Shown: positions 21,611 through 33,718, counted from the stretch's first letter. The stretch: DNA of 64,000 nucleotides from Triparma verrucosa (GCA_030267905.1 BRXX01000166.1:8221-72220), one strand, 5' to 3'. Notes: generated by a model not told the origin, from the letters alone. Made by a program: numbers and translations.

Positions 21611-22219
21611 TTATTTATACCACCTCCTAACCGTCTTGTCCATAACTACCTCCACAAACTCATCAATCGGCTTAACAATAATCGGTATAACCCCCAACCC
21701 AACAACGCTCCCAAAATTCTTACTCCTCCCAACCTCCCACCCCCTCCTCAACCCCATCCCCGTAACCCCCGCCACAGTCCTGTTAATAATCAAACCAGGT
21801 ATGAGCACGCTAGCGAATATCTGCCACGTGAAACCGTCTATAAAATGAACCGACCAGGAGGAACCTTTAGACTCTGACTCTATGTTCGCGTGGCTGTACG
21901 AGTCTGTGATGACGTAGGCTGTCGCTGCGAGGTAGGAGGCTGGGTAGATTGGTTGGGTTTTGGGGGTTAGGTGGGGTTTTAGGGTTTCGCCTAGTTCGTT
22001 TATGTAGCCGAGGTAGCGGAGGGGAGGGAGGCGCCAGATGTTTAGGGGAGGAGGAGGAGGAGGAGGTGGGGGGGGAAGAGATGAAGAGGAAGAGGAAGAG
22101 GAGGAGGAGGAGGAGGAGGAGGAGGAGGAAGAGGGGGGGGAGGTTAGGCGAAGGAGGTAGGAGAGACGGTCTTCGGTGGAGTTCATGCTGGAAGGTTGTC
22201 CGCCATCGTTGAAGCCCAT
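21611..22219 (-). CDS. MTFP1: Mitochondrial fission process protein 1 (MTP18 family)
   Basis: Single exon, 202 residues. After an N-terminal tract of about 18 Ser and 10 Pro, the protein matches MTFP1: RYLGYINELGETLKP, YVITDSYSHANIE, FIDGFTWQIFASVLIPGLIINR, GLGVIPIIVKPIDEFVEVVMD, VRRWYK. MTFP1 is an inner mitochondrial membrane protein needed for fission and inner-membrane integrity. The Ser/Pro tract is coded by GAG/GGA-type microsatellite DNA at about 22050-22140 and is probably variable in length. Confidence 0.9.
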   Translation of the reverse strand: MGFNDGGQPSSMNSTEDRLSYLLRLTSPPSSSSSSSSSSSSSSSSSSLPPPPPPPPPPLNIWRLPPLRYLGYINELGETLKPHLTPKTQPIYPASYLAATAYVITDSYSHANIESESKGSSWSVHFIDGFTWQIFASVLIPGLIINRTVAGVTGMGLRRGWEVGRSKNFGSVVGLGVIPIIVKPIDEFVEVVMDKTVRRWYK

Positions 22220-22403
22220 TTTCAGAGACTATTTAGATTTAATTAATATAGTTAAGCTGTGTCTGATTTATATTTGAGATATGCGATAATCACGCAAAAA
22301 ATCTCGTCGTTAGCTCTCGTTGAAGTGCAGAACAGGCCAAAACCTTTATGACAGTTTCACAGGAGCCTTCCGGAGAGTGCTGAGCGTGAGATTGCCAGCC
22401 ATC

Positions 22404-23190
22404 ATGAGCAAGAGAGAACACGATCACTCCACTTCCAATGCCATATCTAGCGCCTTGTCCTCAAACAATAAATCAAAGAAGACTAAGTACGCGGATGAAG
22501 GAGGTAAGGCTCCTTTATAATATTGCGCATTATAAGGCTCCTTAAGGCTCCCATAAGGCTCCCAATGCGGCAGTACTTCGCAATAGAACACGCCCGCCAC
22601 ACACACACACTCACACAACGCTACTAGAATTCTCAGCAAAATCCGGCGACGAATGGGGCGTAAACCGCGATAACGGCACCGGCACCTCCTCGTCCCCCTC
22701 CGTCCCCGTCGAAAAGACGAAAGCAAACTTCGGCCTCTCCGGCGCCCTCGCCAAAGACGAAGTAACCGGCGCCGTAAAAAACGGCATAGTCCTCAAATAC
22801 AACCCTCCCCCCGAGCGCGTAAAACCCACCGCAAAATGGCGTCTCTACATCTTCAAAGGAGAAGAGCTCCTCTCAACCCTCCATCTAGGTCGAGACGATT
22901 ACTACCTCTTCGGCCGTGAAGAGAAAGTGGCTGATATTCACGTCGAACATCCTAGCGCTTCTTCGCAGCATTCTTGCCTGCAGTTCCGCAGCGTTCCGTA
23001 CTCTGGTACGAAAGAGAAGTTCAGAGGTAAAATGATATGTAAACCTTATATTATAGATTTGGAGAGTACGAATGGGACGTGGTTGAACGGGGAGAAGATT
23101 GATGGGGGGAGGTATTATGAGTTGAAGAAGGGAGACGTTATTAGGTTCGGGGAGAGCAAGAGGGAGTATGTAATGATGCTTGATAAATAG
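22404..23190 (+). CDS. SNIP1: SNIP1/DAWDLE-type FHA-domain protein
   Basis: Exon 1 starts at ATG 22404 (MSKREHDHSTS) and ends before GTAAGG near 22504; exon 2 begins after CTACTAG (22630) in frame (EFSAKSGDEWG). About 220 residues. NFGLSGALAKDE, PPERVKPTAKWRLYIFKG and the FHA fold YLFGREEKVADIHVEHPSASSQH ... DLESTNGTWLNG ... YYELKKGDVIRFG match the plant DDL/animal SNIP1 C-terminal half. SNIP1 binds phospho-Thr partners and acts in spliceosome and small-RNA biogenesis in the nucleus. The usual long RS-rich N-terminus is almost missing. The intron holds four AAGGCTCC repeats. Confidence 0.88.
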
Positions 23191-23227
23191 CGACGAACAA
23201 ATATTGAACATTTTTCTCAAAACGCTT

Positions 23228-24498
23228 TTATGATTTCTCTTCGTCTGAGCCTTCTATGCTGACCTGTTGCGGGTGCGCGACTTCGACCATTTCCTGCCTT
23301 TCCCCTCCTTCGATCGCCTTCGCGACGCTGTTAGCCTTCTCCCTCTCCTTCTTTTCCTTCAGGGCCGCGACCTTCCTCTGAGGTCCCGTGACGGATTTGA
23401 CGCGGGAACCACGCCCTTCTTTTTCGCTATCGGCGTCTTCTTTTACGAAAGACAGCTTCTTGTTGAGGGGCTCGATGGGGGGGGGATTTTCCAATCCCAG
23501 GCTTAGTCCGAGGCCCTGTCCGAGGGGGTCGGAGAAGCCTGCCTCTAGCATTTCGACTTCGACGGTCTGGCGTTTTTTGGCCTGCTTGCGCTCCTCTTTT
23601 TCCTTCTTCTTCTGTTCCTTCTTCATCATCTCGACCGTGAGGGCGCCGGCGAGCGACATGCGACGTCGTCCCATCCTGCCCCCCTGCTTTGGCGACTGAG
23701 AAGACGGGGTATCCTTCGTCTCTTTTTCTCCTGAACTGAAGGTGGGTGAACTGAAGGAAGGCTTCCTCTGTTCCTGTTTAGGGGACTTGCCGATGCCACC
23801 CCCCCCGCCGTTGATTTCGATGGGGCCGCCTGTGATGAAGTCGGCGATTCCGTGACCTACGACCTCGACAACCGACTTGCGGCGAGCGCTGGTCCCTGTT
23901 TGAGGAACGGAAGTGACGAGTTAGAATTGTGTTGCAGTGGTACAAACGGGAAACCTTCTTCGCCTCCTCTCACCTGGCTTCTTGACGATCAGGCTGATGC
24001 TTTTGCGCCTAGGGCCACCGCCGCTCGAGGCCACGACGTTCTGTGCCTTTGCCATCGGGGGCGAGGGAGGTGGAAGGTTGTCGACGGCGGGGTTCGAGAG
24101 CACGACCTTGCCGTTGCTCGAATGGAACGATTCATCTTCATCATCGTCATCTACTTCATCCTTGGGCACCAAGAATACCAGCCCTCCAAACATGATGGCC
24201 ACGCCGGCACAGAAGCCGCACCACTGTCCTGCCGTGAAGGCTGAGAACTCCTTGAAGAAGATTCCTCCCGAGACGATGGCGAAGAAGATGAACATGCACT
24301 GCAGCAGGGGGATGATGAATAGCGGGTTGAACTTTCCGAGGGCGTCGTTCAATCTATGGAGCCACACGCTGACCGTCAGCAGCCACGTGATGATTGTTAC
24401 ATAAGTGAACCAGTGCGCGAAAACGTTCGACTGGCACTAAAGAAAGAACCGAGAGTTAGACCAAACCTTCATTCACCACACACACACACACACACACG

Positions 24499-24530
<32 letters not shown>

Positions 24531-25773
24531 CCACTCCGTCGCCGTTGATGGCAAGAAGCTCGCCCAAAACCTTGGCCTGGGAAACTGAGAGCGTGCCGAA
24601 CAGAGCAGACCACACAGAGTAGACAATGGGCATGATGACGTTGCTATTCGGCAGAGGATTCCCCTCCAACTGCTTCTTTTCATATATCTTGTAGAACAAG
24701 TGCAGCCCGACAATGGCTCCTCCCATCATTATCAAATATAAAATCCAGGCGGGCTCTAGCCAGAGCGCCTGCAGGTCGTCCAAGGTGAGCTGGAGGGCCA
24801 CCTTGCTTGAGAAAGCGACAGCGAGAAGGGTCCCCGCCAGAGTGATACCTGTGCCGAACCACATGCTCTTCGTGATGATGGCCCCGTGCATGATTTTTCC
24901 GAACAAAAGGTTGCTAACGAATTGGACGGACTCGAGACTCGCGAGCATACTGCGATTAAGTTTGTCGTTGACGAGTTAGATTTGTGTAGCGGCGATAGTG
25001 CGGAAGACCAGATACAAGTAGTTTTGGCTTCGTCCTCGCATTCTCTTACCTCTGGGGGGCGAAAGGGTATGAGGCGAAGTTGAGCAAACTGCCAGAGACA
25101 AAGACGCAGGTTCCGATGACCCAAACTTTGCTCTGCCCGGCAGAGATGGGCTCGAATTCCTGCGGAGCGAGCCGGTGAAGATAAGGTTAGATACTGCAGC
25201 CACTGAGGACACAAAGCCCTCGCTGTCGTCGTTTTCACGTCGTCCCCACGACTTCTCACTTCTTACCTCTTCATCCTCTTCACTGTCGTCGAGCTTGTCT
25301 GACGGAGAGATAGACACATGACCATTATCCTCAAATCCCCTGAGTCAAATCTAGTTAGAATGGTGTTGTAAAAACATTTATAAAATGTTCTACGGGTAAG
25401 CTCCCCTTTCCAATCTCAGCCTTCGCAACTTCTCACCTAGATTTCTGCAGCCTCTCTTTCCGTAGTCGCTGGGCCTCCTCCTCCAGTTGCATCAACCCCA
25501 TGCTCTGAATGTTATTTCCAGTGTTGATTGCTATCGAGCCTGCGAAGAAAGGGGTTAGAATTGGGTGGGGAGTTGGGGTGATGTCCTCTAGCCATGGTCT
25601 CGATCGCTTCGCTTCCTCGGTCAGGGTCAGGTCTAGGCTTGGTTCTTCGGCGTCTCACCTAGCAAACCAAACACAACTCCAATGATCCATTTTTCAACGC
25701 CAAGAAAGTCGCCTCCGCCCTCTTCCTCAAATTCGGTGCAGTCAGTTATGTTGGCGATCGGATTGGCGCTCAT
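23228..25773 (-). CDS. NIPA-type Mg2+ transporter with long charged C-tail
   Basis: At least seven exons start at ATG 25773 (MSANPIANITDC) and join in frame: VEKWIIGVVFGLLG; SIAINTGNNIQSMGLMQLE; an acidic insert; SKVWVIGTCVFVSGSLLNFASYPFAPQ; SMLASLESVQFVSNLLFGK...; CQSNVFAHWFTYV...; GTSARRKSVVEV.... Features matching NIPA (DUF803): N-terminal GLLGSIAIN...NNIQ, SYPFAPQS, SVQFVSNLLF, and MPIVYSVWSALFGTLSVSQAKVLGELL. About nine spans. NIPA proteins move Mg2+ across plasma or endosomal membranes. The C-terminal ~250 residues (VDDDDEDESFHSS, long Lys/Glu helix, IEGSDEE) are extra and cytosolic. The intron at about 24450-24533 is made largely of (CA)n and (TAC)n microsatellites. Confidence 0.82.
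24476..24532. repeat. (CA)n plus (TAC)n microsatellite in an intron
   Basis: About 11 CA units followed by about 10 trinucleotide units, next to the donor of a NIPA-gene intron. Confidence 0.9.
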
Positions 25774-26246
25774 TGCAGGACGGGGGCTTGGAGGGGGGCT
25801 GGATAATTAACTGAGCAGCCCCGAACGACACACAGGATCAGTTGTAAAATTTTGGGTCAGGAAGCAGTCGAATAAGTGTGTATTGGGCTGCAGACGGTTT
25901 TATTTGATATTTTTATGGTAGGGGATGTAATGCCGGGCAATATAGATACGAAATTGTCGAGAAATCGGTTAAACCAGTTCCATAACTTCACATCCAGGCC
26001 TCCCACCAAATTTCTCCCTTAAGTGAGAGAAATCTAGAGAGCCAATTTTTTCACAACGTTGCTCACCAAAAACGTATTGCTACGACAGCTTTATACCCCT
26101 GTTAGTGTACCGCCCAACGAAAACCGTTCGTGCAGCGCATAGACACCATATTTTCATAGTCACAAATTGCGAAAACCTATAACGACCACCAAGTCCCTTT
26201 CACCTGCTTTCTGACCTCTCATCTGCGCTAAAGGGGGAATAAAAAC
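25774..26246. promoter_or_regulatory. Divergent region between NIPA and coiled-coil genes
   Basis: 473 bp, AT-rich, no supported reading frame or RNA gene. Confidence 0.35.
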
Positions 26247-29093
26247 ATGATGCACCCCGCGGATGCTGTGAACCAGTCGTACACTGATACTTACAACCGC
26301 ACCAAGAACCTCAATAGTGAGAATATCCCCATGTCTCACAGGTAAGAACGAACAAGGACGACCGGGCCAGGGTTTACAGGGGCTAACCCTTGTTATCCGC
26401 AGCACCAAGATGATATTGACGGATAGAGGGCAGTATATGAACTACCTCGAGGCCCAGTTGGACCGTGTGACTACGTCTCTGCTCGCTCAGAACACCCTGA
26501 GTGAAAGGATGGGGGAAGTCGACGGCGTCCTGCAGGGTTTGGACGAGAGGCTCAACAGCGTTGTCAAGGTGGCGAGGCTGAGCCAGACCTTTTCGGAGAG
26601 GTGGGGGGAGGATACTGCTGTGACCGTCGGGAGGCTCACGGAGAGGGTCGCCGCCATCGAGGGGATGATTGGCGGAAACCAGAGCAGTCATGAAGGTGAG
26701 AGGGCTGACAACGAGGAACGAAGCAACGAGATAGGTGCAAGCATCTAACCAAACCTTCACGTTCCAAACCTTCACGTTCATTTCACATTCGCGCACAGAA
26801 ACGAAGTCTCTCATTAGCAATGTGACGGATCACATCTCGAACTTGGAGAGGCTGAGGCTCGAGGCGAAGCAACATACGGATGAACAGCTGCAGTCAATGG
26901 AGAAGAAAGTTACGGAAATCAACAACGCCAACATCCAGTCCTCGACCACCTTCGTCTCCATCGACAAGAGGTTCGAGGAGATGCAGAAGATGTTCAGCGA
27001 CAAAGTGGACGAGGTAGAGAAGCGGGCTGACGAGAAAGTCAAGGGCATTCAGCAGCAGGTAAGAGAGGCAGACACCAACGTACGACGAGCTCCCTGCAGT
27101 ATCTAACACAATGTTTACGCTCGCCACAGCTGGAGGCAAAGTTCCAGCAGCATCAGAGGGCCAGCGAAGTCAAGCTCACGGAGCAAAATGCGGAGCTTGC
27201 GAGGTTGAGGCACGAGGCAAGTCTGATGGAGAACAGGATGCTGGCCGCGCTGGCGAAGCAGGCCAACGTGGCGCAGGAGCAGATCCAGACTATTCACAAC
27301 GTCGTGCAGGAGACCCTGCTGGGGAAGACTAGCATCGACCCGTCCGGGTCGTTCTCCGGGTCTGGAAAATTCGGTCAGATCGGGTCGTGGGAGGACGACG
27401 AGGAAGAGAACGAGACTTATGGTGGGGGCGGAGCGAGAGGCAAAGGGAGGCCAGGGATGGGCAGGGGAGGGGGCGTGCCTAGGGAACTATTGAACGACGT
27501 GGATGACTTGATTGACACCGTTCGAGAGCACAAGAAGGTGCTGCGGGAGCACGAAGCCATGCTGGACAAGCACGACAAGGCCGGCATTGCCGTAGAGGAG
27601 ACAGCCGAGGTTCTCACAAGTAATATGAAGAAGATGGAGACGGCGGTGGAGCAGCTCGCAGGGAATTGGAGCAACAGCGCATCGCAGGTGAGAAGTGTTA
27701 GCTTCGATTGAGATTCCTGGTAGCAAAATCTAACTAATCAACACATCACAGCTTTCGGACAAGCTCGTGAAGACCATCGCGGACTTGGAGGAAAGGTGAG
27801 CGCTGCAAGGACGAAGCCGAATTCTCGGAGCGAAGCGATGAGGTGGCCGCAGTGCAGTATATCAGTATATCTAACCCAAACTTAACGCTGGTCGCAGGTT
27901 CGGAACAAAGCTTCAGGACATGACCCAATCGCAGCAGAGCAACATATCGGAGCTCAAAAGCACCTTTGACCAGCAGATCGAGACTGTCCAGGGCAAGCTC
28001 GCAGAGAGTCAGAGCAGCTCCGAAGCGGAGGAACAGCAACAGAAGGTGTCGATGATGATGCAGGACCAATTCAAGGAGGCGGAGGAGAGGATTCTAAAGA
28101 AGCAGGAGGACCTGCTCAAGGCAAGCCAAGAAAAGCTCACCGACCAGCTGCATCACCAGTACAAAAAGCAGAAGAAGAAGATCCAGGAGGTTTCCGGGGG
28201 GATGAGTGCTCCCTCGTGGCAGCAGCAGCAGCAGAACATGATGGCGGCGCAGCAGCAGCAGGTGAGAAAGCCGCTAGCGCATTTATGATACATCGGCGTT
28301 TTTTTTGTGCTGTCGAGTTCACCACCGTTTCTAACGTCGACCGCCAACAACACAACCTCCCGTGCGACTGACTCGCAGCAACAGCAGCAGCAGCAAGAAC
28401 AGGAACAGGAAGCCAAGGCCTCGCGGAGAAAGTCCAGGAGAGAAAATAAACTCAGCAAACTCAGCAACACCGGGGGCGAACTGTCGACAAGGGATCTGAG
28501 GGGTGCCGACGAATACTCCGACTCAACCCCGCCACAGCTGCCGATTCAACAACTCCAGGGTGAAGACGACGAAGTGGAGGAAGAAGAAAACGAGGAGGAG
28601 AGGCTCAACCAGATCAGGCGCAAGGTCGAGAGGGAGCGCAGGAAGGAGGCTGCCCTAGAACGAACACTGAAAGACGACGACAGCGACGCCAGCGAGGACG
28701 AACTGTACAACGAGGTCGTCACCAGGAAGCGCAAGGATGGGAGGAGAATTTCAAGCGCCAGCGCAGGAAAGAAGAAAGGGGGGTTCAAGAACAGGCACAA
28801 GGACGCATGGGTTCCAGCGAAGACTGTGCCGAGCAAGCCTGGGAGCAGATCCGTAAGTCCGGCGGCAAGGGGCGTTGCAGTGGGAGTGGGAGTGGGGGGG
28901 GGGGNNNNNNNNNNNNNNNNNNNNNNNNNNNTTCGGAGTTAGTGGAGGAGGTGGAGAGAGGGAGAGACTAGGAACGGCAGCCACCACCACAACGACAGGG
29001 TCGGTACTTTCAGAGGCCACAAGCGGCGTCGGGGGGAAGGGGGGAGGGAAGATTAAGAGAAAGAAATCCGCTCTGGTGCCAAGGCGGCGGTGA
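26247..29093 (+). CDS. Long coiled-coil, Q-rich protein with assembly gap near C-terminus
   Basis: Exons from ATG 26247 (MMHPADAVNQSY) join in frame through at least seven introns (26342-26402, about 26695-26798, 27060-27127, 27687-27750, 27799-27897, about 28261-28378). The protein, about 760 residues, is almost all heptad coiled coil (MNYLEAQLDRV, ISNLERLRLEAKQ, VDDLIDTVREHKKVLREHEAMLDKH), with a Gly/Arg loop (ARGKGRPGMGRGGG), poly-Gln, an acidic EEEENEEERL stretch and a basic Ser-rich end (GKIKRKKSALVPRRR). A run of 27 N at 28905-28931 sits in a poly-G coding stretch, so the last frame join is not certain. No family recognised; centrosomal, axonemal or nuclear scaffold are all possible. 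Confidence 0.7.
28905..28931. other. Assembly gap (27 N) in coding sequence
   Basis: N run directly after a poly-G tract in the last exon of the coiled-coil gene. The frame before the gap ends a few codons after it, while a frame ending in a basic KRKKSALVPRRR tail continues to 29093, so true gap length is probably not 27 or not a multiple of three. Confidence 0.95.
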
Positions 29094-29344
29094 TCATTTT
29101 GTATTGTAAATTTTCTCATGAGTATTGAAGTACCTTGATAAATGAGCTCTGAGATTCACGATGCGGGTCTTCTGCTTGTCCGTTGGTGCAGTTTAAGCTA
29201 GATAAAAAAATATGAATAAATGACCATGATTTTGAATGCAAAAACTCCAGGCTTACGATACAGCGCGCATATTGTTACTTTCAAATGCTGTGTGTGTGTT
29301 CTTACTTCACTCTCGTGCCCTGCAGAACCAAAATGAAGCAACGT

Positions 29345-29758
29345 TTACGCGGCCTTCCCCTTCTCTCCGACGGCCTGGAGGTTCAACATGAGGAGTCCCG
29401 CGGCGACGGGAATCTGCGTCCACCACATGTTGACCGGAAGCATCGCGTTGACGCCAGGTCCGGTCGTTTCAAGGAAGAACGCAGCCTGGATGAAGAGCAG
29501 GAGCTTGAGGACGTTGGGGACGAGGTAGAGCTTCGCGAGGGCGGATTTCGGAACACCGGCCGTCCAGGGGGAAGTCGTCGTGGCGGTCATCCAGACGCCG
29601 AGCGTCCTTCCGAACCAGATGCCGCTCTCGTCCATCGCCGTCCAGTAGGAGAGGGGGGAATCGGGGCCCCAGAAGGTCGCCGGCGCCAAAAATAGCGTGA
29701 TCCCGAAGAAAGAGTACACCATCGCCATCCCGAGGCAGAGCTTGTCAGTAGCGGACAT
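29345..29758 (-). CDS. Small four-span membrane protein
   Basis: Single exon, 137 residues, ATG at 29758. Four hydrophobic segments are visible: LCLGMAMVYSFFGITLFL, WFGRTLGVWMTATT, KLYLVPNVLKLLLFIQAAFF and WWTQIPVAAGLLMLNL. An FWGPDSPLSYWTAMDESG loop follows the first. No signal peptide. The layout is like DUF4345-type small integral proteins, but I do not recognise it firmly. Probably translated, as the hydrophobic periodicity is regular and a clean ATG is present. Confidence 0.65.
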   Translation of the reverse strand: MSATDKLCLGMAMVYSFFGITLFLAPATFWGPDSPLSYWTAMDESGIWFGRTLGVWMTATTTSPWTAGVPKSALAKLYLVPNVLKLLLFIQAAFFLETTGPGVNAMLPVNMWWTQIPVAAGLLMLNLQAVGEKGKAA

Positions 29759-30737
29759 CTGTGGAGGGTTTGAGGTTTAGTTATAGAATATGGTGGAAGT
29801 GAGACGTATTTAGAGAGTTGTTGAGGAAAGTTGGTTGTGTCGCGGTTAGAGATGGTTTGTCGTTTTTGCTGCTCCTCACATGTTACTGGCGTCTATCGTG
29901 CCCGCGGATTCTGGTGCAGTGACTGATGCGGTCTAATAAATGGGAGACAAGTCTATATGACGTAATTTCACCTTGAAATAAGTTTTTGATCCCTTTTGAT
30001 TTTATTTTAGACTTCAATCCAAAATTCCCAGTGACCTGTCAGTGTCTCGTCGGTGTCGTCCGACGACGAGTCTTGTGTGAAATCAAATTTCAGCTGCGTA
30101 ATGCTGGCCCTCGCGCCTCGTTAGTCATCAAAGATCGTTCTTCATTTCCCAGAGAAATTATCTCAAGTCTGAGGTATTTTTATGGTCAATTTTGTTCATA
30201 TTATTCATTTAAAGACCTCTCAATGAATTTTTACAGTGTTAAATTGTTCAAGTAAAGCCCAATTTGGCCAATTTTCACAATAGATTTTCACGATCAAAAG
30301 TGTTATAGACAATATAAGTTCCATATTTTTAATACTAAGTGTATTTGAATAGCTATGAGAACACTTCTGAGCCATATTGGATCCTATTTAGTTCAATTTT
30401 TTGATCAACTTCAAATCCCTTTTTATCCTTTTAAATGTCATATTATTCGTCAGAAGGGTCTTAAAATGAATAATATGAATAAAACTTACCAAGAAAATGT
30501 TTCAATTACCTAAACACTGAAATCTCTCGAATGTCTACACTCGAAATTCACGTTACAGCGTAGCCTCGCAAATTCCCTTACTGGCACACACTACTTACAT
30601 CATCAACAAGCGACTATATCAAATATAGATCTAACGAAGGTCTATTTGTTGAAAACCAGAACATCCAAAATTTCCTCAACTGTCGAACCCGAACCTTCCT
30701 ATTCTGCCTGCAAATTCTACAACAGCGGACGCCACAA
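29759..30737. other. ~1 kb AT-rich intergenic region
   Basis: The largest gene-free gap that shows no gene remnants. It is AT-rich, notably 29930-30560. A 90-codon open frame at 29986-30255 has no coding character. No tRNA, snRNA or repeat was recognised. Confidence 0.5.
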
Positions 30738-32017
30738 TGTCTGAAATCTCGCCCACACTCGAAGAACAAGTTCTTACCCTTACTTGACAATTCCAGGCGC
30801 AAGCCCGCGCTACTGAAAAGCTGTCAAGGACCTTGGAGCAGGTTAAGGCCGACGCAAATGAAGAGAAGAAGGCAGCTGCAGAATCATAGAAGGCTCTCGA
30901 GGCGAAGGTGGAGCAGCAGGGTCAGACAATCAAGTCTCAAGGGCAGACAATCGGGGCGCAGGGAGAGAAGATCGCGCTGCTGGAGGGGGAAGTGAGGGAC
31001 CTTAAAGAGACGAGTTCCTCGTCCAGGTCAATAACTGCAGAGAGATCGTCTGAGGCTGTTCAGACAGGGAAGTTGGTGAGGAGATGGAGGATTGTGTTTG
31101 GGTTGGGAGCGCTGGTTCCGCATGGGATTGCTTTGGCGTCCCTTAAAGACGGGGATATGAAGTTGGTAGCTGCGTCTAAGGTGTTTGAGGTATTTGGTGC
31201 GCTTTGCTCAACTGCGGCTGCCTTTGGAAATCCAAGGAACTTCGGGAGCAGGAACGAGAAGCTGTTTATTGGACTCTGTTCATTGTCCACCCCAGCTTAT
31301 CTCGCCGTTCAAGCATATGCCTTAGGATCGACGAGTCCTTTGATTATGGCATGTGGTTTGACGTTGATATATCCACCATGCTTATATCCACCATGCTTCC
31401 TTGCCGGAGTTAAACTCTACTCGAATCTCTCTGATCGCAAGCTCGGAGCGGCACTCACGGCGCTATTCAAGTCCCTTCCTGGCGTCCTCATTCCGATGCT
31501 CTTCATCAGCGCCGAGTCACTCCGCTGTATCATGGACTCTACCCCTGATGCCAAAATTGACGAGGAAGGGTTTATTGAGCGCTGTGAAAATCCTTCTCAC
31601 CCCACCGTTTGGGTATCATATTTCTTAAGCGTAAGTTGGTGGTTGACCTACGTCATCCCTCCTCTGCTGCGCAGCCATCAAACTCTGACTTGGAGCGACG
31701 TGATGATGCTCAACATGGGCAAGATCGAAGGGCTGCAGTTCATCCTCTTTTCTACTTTCTCAATCTTGGCGCTGATCTTGTACGCTCTCACAAACGAGGA
31801 AGGCACAAAACTCAGCAATTTCCTAGAAGGGTTGATAAACATCATGTTCTTGAACAGTAACATCTTCTCCCTCATTGTCATCTACGAGTACATCATAAAA
31901 CCCGCCATCTGCCGACCCACAACTACAAGCGAGGAAGAATCCTCCTCCGTGACAAGCAGCCCACACTCTGACGCCTTCACCTTCAGCGACACCAGTACCA
32001 CAATTAACGCACTCTAA
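30738..32017 (+). pseudogene. Multi-span membrane protein with coiled-coil leader broken by two in-frame stops
   Basis: From ATG 30738 (MSEISPTLEEQVLTLT) the frame is coiled-coil-like but meets TGA at 30786-30788 and TAG at 30888-30890 before continuing, in the same frame, into a long open frame to TAA at 32015-32017. Residues after the second stop: KALEAKVEQQGQTIKSQGQ (heptads), then about seven membrane spans (LVRRWRIVFGLGALVPHGIALA, SYFLSVSWWLTYVIPPLL, ILFSTFSILALILYAL, SNIFSLIVIYEYII) and a Ser/Thr tail. No canonical donor/acceptor pair with TCTAAC would remove either stop. Either a recently inactivated family member, two errors, or a protein starting at the internal ATG at 31158 within GDMKLVAASK. 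A 15 bp tandem duplication lies at about 31366-31396. Confidence 0.6.
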
Positions 32018-32073
32018 ACAAACACTAAAAAGTCATTAGATTTATTCATCATCATTTTTATTTATTAACATTG

Positions 32074-33584
32074 TCACACCAGATTCACGAAGATCTCCCT
32101 GCACACGTAATCTGAGAATAGCATCCCCTCTGGGTCCGTGAGCCAGACCCGATTCCCCTCCTCCACCTCGACCAATCCCTTAGCTCTCGCAATTTCCACG
32201 GCCTTCACAATCTTCTTCACCTTGTCCTCCCCAAATTGATCAGCGATCAATCGCAAGTCGACGCCTTCCTTGGTCCGCATCCCCGTGGTTATGTAGTCCA
32301 TCAAAAGGTCCTCGTCCTGGGTCGTGTATTTTTATTAGAACAAAAGGCTGACGGCTGGAAGAAGAATTGATATTCTGCAACTCACCTCCTCCTCCAGAAC
32401 CGCCCCTCCGTCAACCCACTTAACATAGTCCGCCATCTCTCTGACCCTACCGCCCCTCCTCCCATTTATGCAGCTGACGCTGCCCAGGCCTGCGCTCAAC
32501 CACTCCGCGTTGAAGCCCCAGTAATTGGAGTTGTGCCTTGACCTGCGCTCCGAGTTAGCGGTGTTGCAGTGCTGCGCTTTGCCCTCGCCGTCCGCTGTCT
32601 TCTACTCACCTTCTTCCCGGCCTGCAGAACGACGACACCTCATAATGCTCGTAGCCTCCAGCCCTCAGGGCTTCGCTGCTCATCCTGTACATCTCCGCCA
32701 GGTCCTCGTAGTTAGGCAGCTCTTTCAGTTCATTTTTGACGTCGGTCAGCCTGTCTTCGATGGTGGTTTTGTAGCGCCTGCCGAAGAACGTGTTCGGCTC
32801 GACCTGAAGGTCGTAAACGCTAATGTGAGAGGGATTCAGTTCTATCGCTGTGTCGCATCGTTGGTTAGATCAGTGTTTTTAAATGCAGGAACTGTTGAAA
32901 AGAAAAGATTTTCCCCCGCCCCTTCTTCTCACCTGTGTCAAGAGTCCTAGACCACGAGTCCAGCGTCGTTCCAGGAAGGCCTGATATAATGTCCAGCGAC
33001 CATTCCAACTCACAAGTCTCGACAATCTCCACGCTTTTTATGACGTCCTCCCTTCTATGTACTCTTCCAATCTCCTCCAAAACAACGTCGTCAAAAGCCT
33101 GCACACCCAAACTGACTCTATTGATGCCCCCGGTTTTCAAGTCTTCCATTTTCTGGAGGTCAAAAGTACCTGGATCCATCTCTATCGTCACCTCCGCTCC
33201 TTCAACAATTCCGTACAGGTTCTTTAACTCTCCGACAACGCTGAGAATATACTCAGACGACATCAACGACGGCGTCCCACCCCCCACGTAAACCGTCTTC
33301 AAAGGTCGAGCATTTTTCTGATGGCTATTGTATGTTGTTCTAATTTCTTTGATGATAGCGTCCCTGTACAATTCTTCAACGTCGGCTTTGCCGTCAACTT
33401 TGCCGTCGGTTGATCCGCATGAACTTTTCGTGGACGATCCTATGGGCACGATAGCGAAGTCACAGTAGTTGCAACGGCGACGGCAGAACGGTATGTGAAG
33501 GTAGTAGGACGAAGGCGTCGGAAGTGAAAAAGAGGTACTGCTTGGGATGAATATACAGACTATGATACAGAGGAGACGAAACAT
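32074..33584 (-). CDS. hemW: HemW-like radical SAM protein with plastid-type leader
   Basis: Four exons from ATG 33584. The N-terminus is hydrophobic (LLCIIVCIFIPSSTSFSLP), fitting an ER/plastid leader with a Phe after the cleavage area. The radical SAM cluster motif is FCRRRCNYCDF (CxxxCxxC followed by D-F, the HemW form; HemN has a fourth Cys). Then TVYVGGGTPSLM, EVTIEMDPGTFD, INRVSLGVQAFDD, LDIISGLPG, HISVYDLQVEPNTFFGRR, YEVSSFCRPGRRSRHNSNYW and a C-terminal winged region (EGVDLRLIADQFG). HemW binds heme and is thought to deliver it; it is often mislabelled coproporphyrinogen dehydrogenase. Exon joins at 32937, 32625 and 32385 keep the frame. Confidence 0.9.
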
Positions 33585-33718
33585 ACAAGGGAAGCTAGAT
33601 TTTATAGCGCGCTATGAATATAAATGTGTGCGGTGACGTTTGTGGATGGAGTTGTCGAAAGTAAAGTGGCTGAAAGGCTGCGAAAAACATTTCCGGCAAT
33701 ATCATCATTATACGCCAG
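33585..33718. promoter_or_regulatory. Short divergent promoter (HemW / BASS)
   Basis: 134 bp between two start codons of plastid-type proteins; presumably a shared promoter. Confidence 0.45.

Noticed and set aside
29986..30255. 89-codon plus-strand frame in the AT-rich gap
   Set aside because: No motif, no coding bias, no splice or promoter context.
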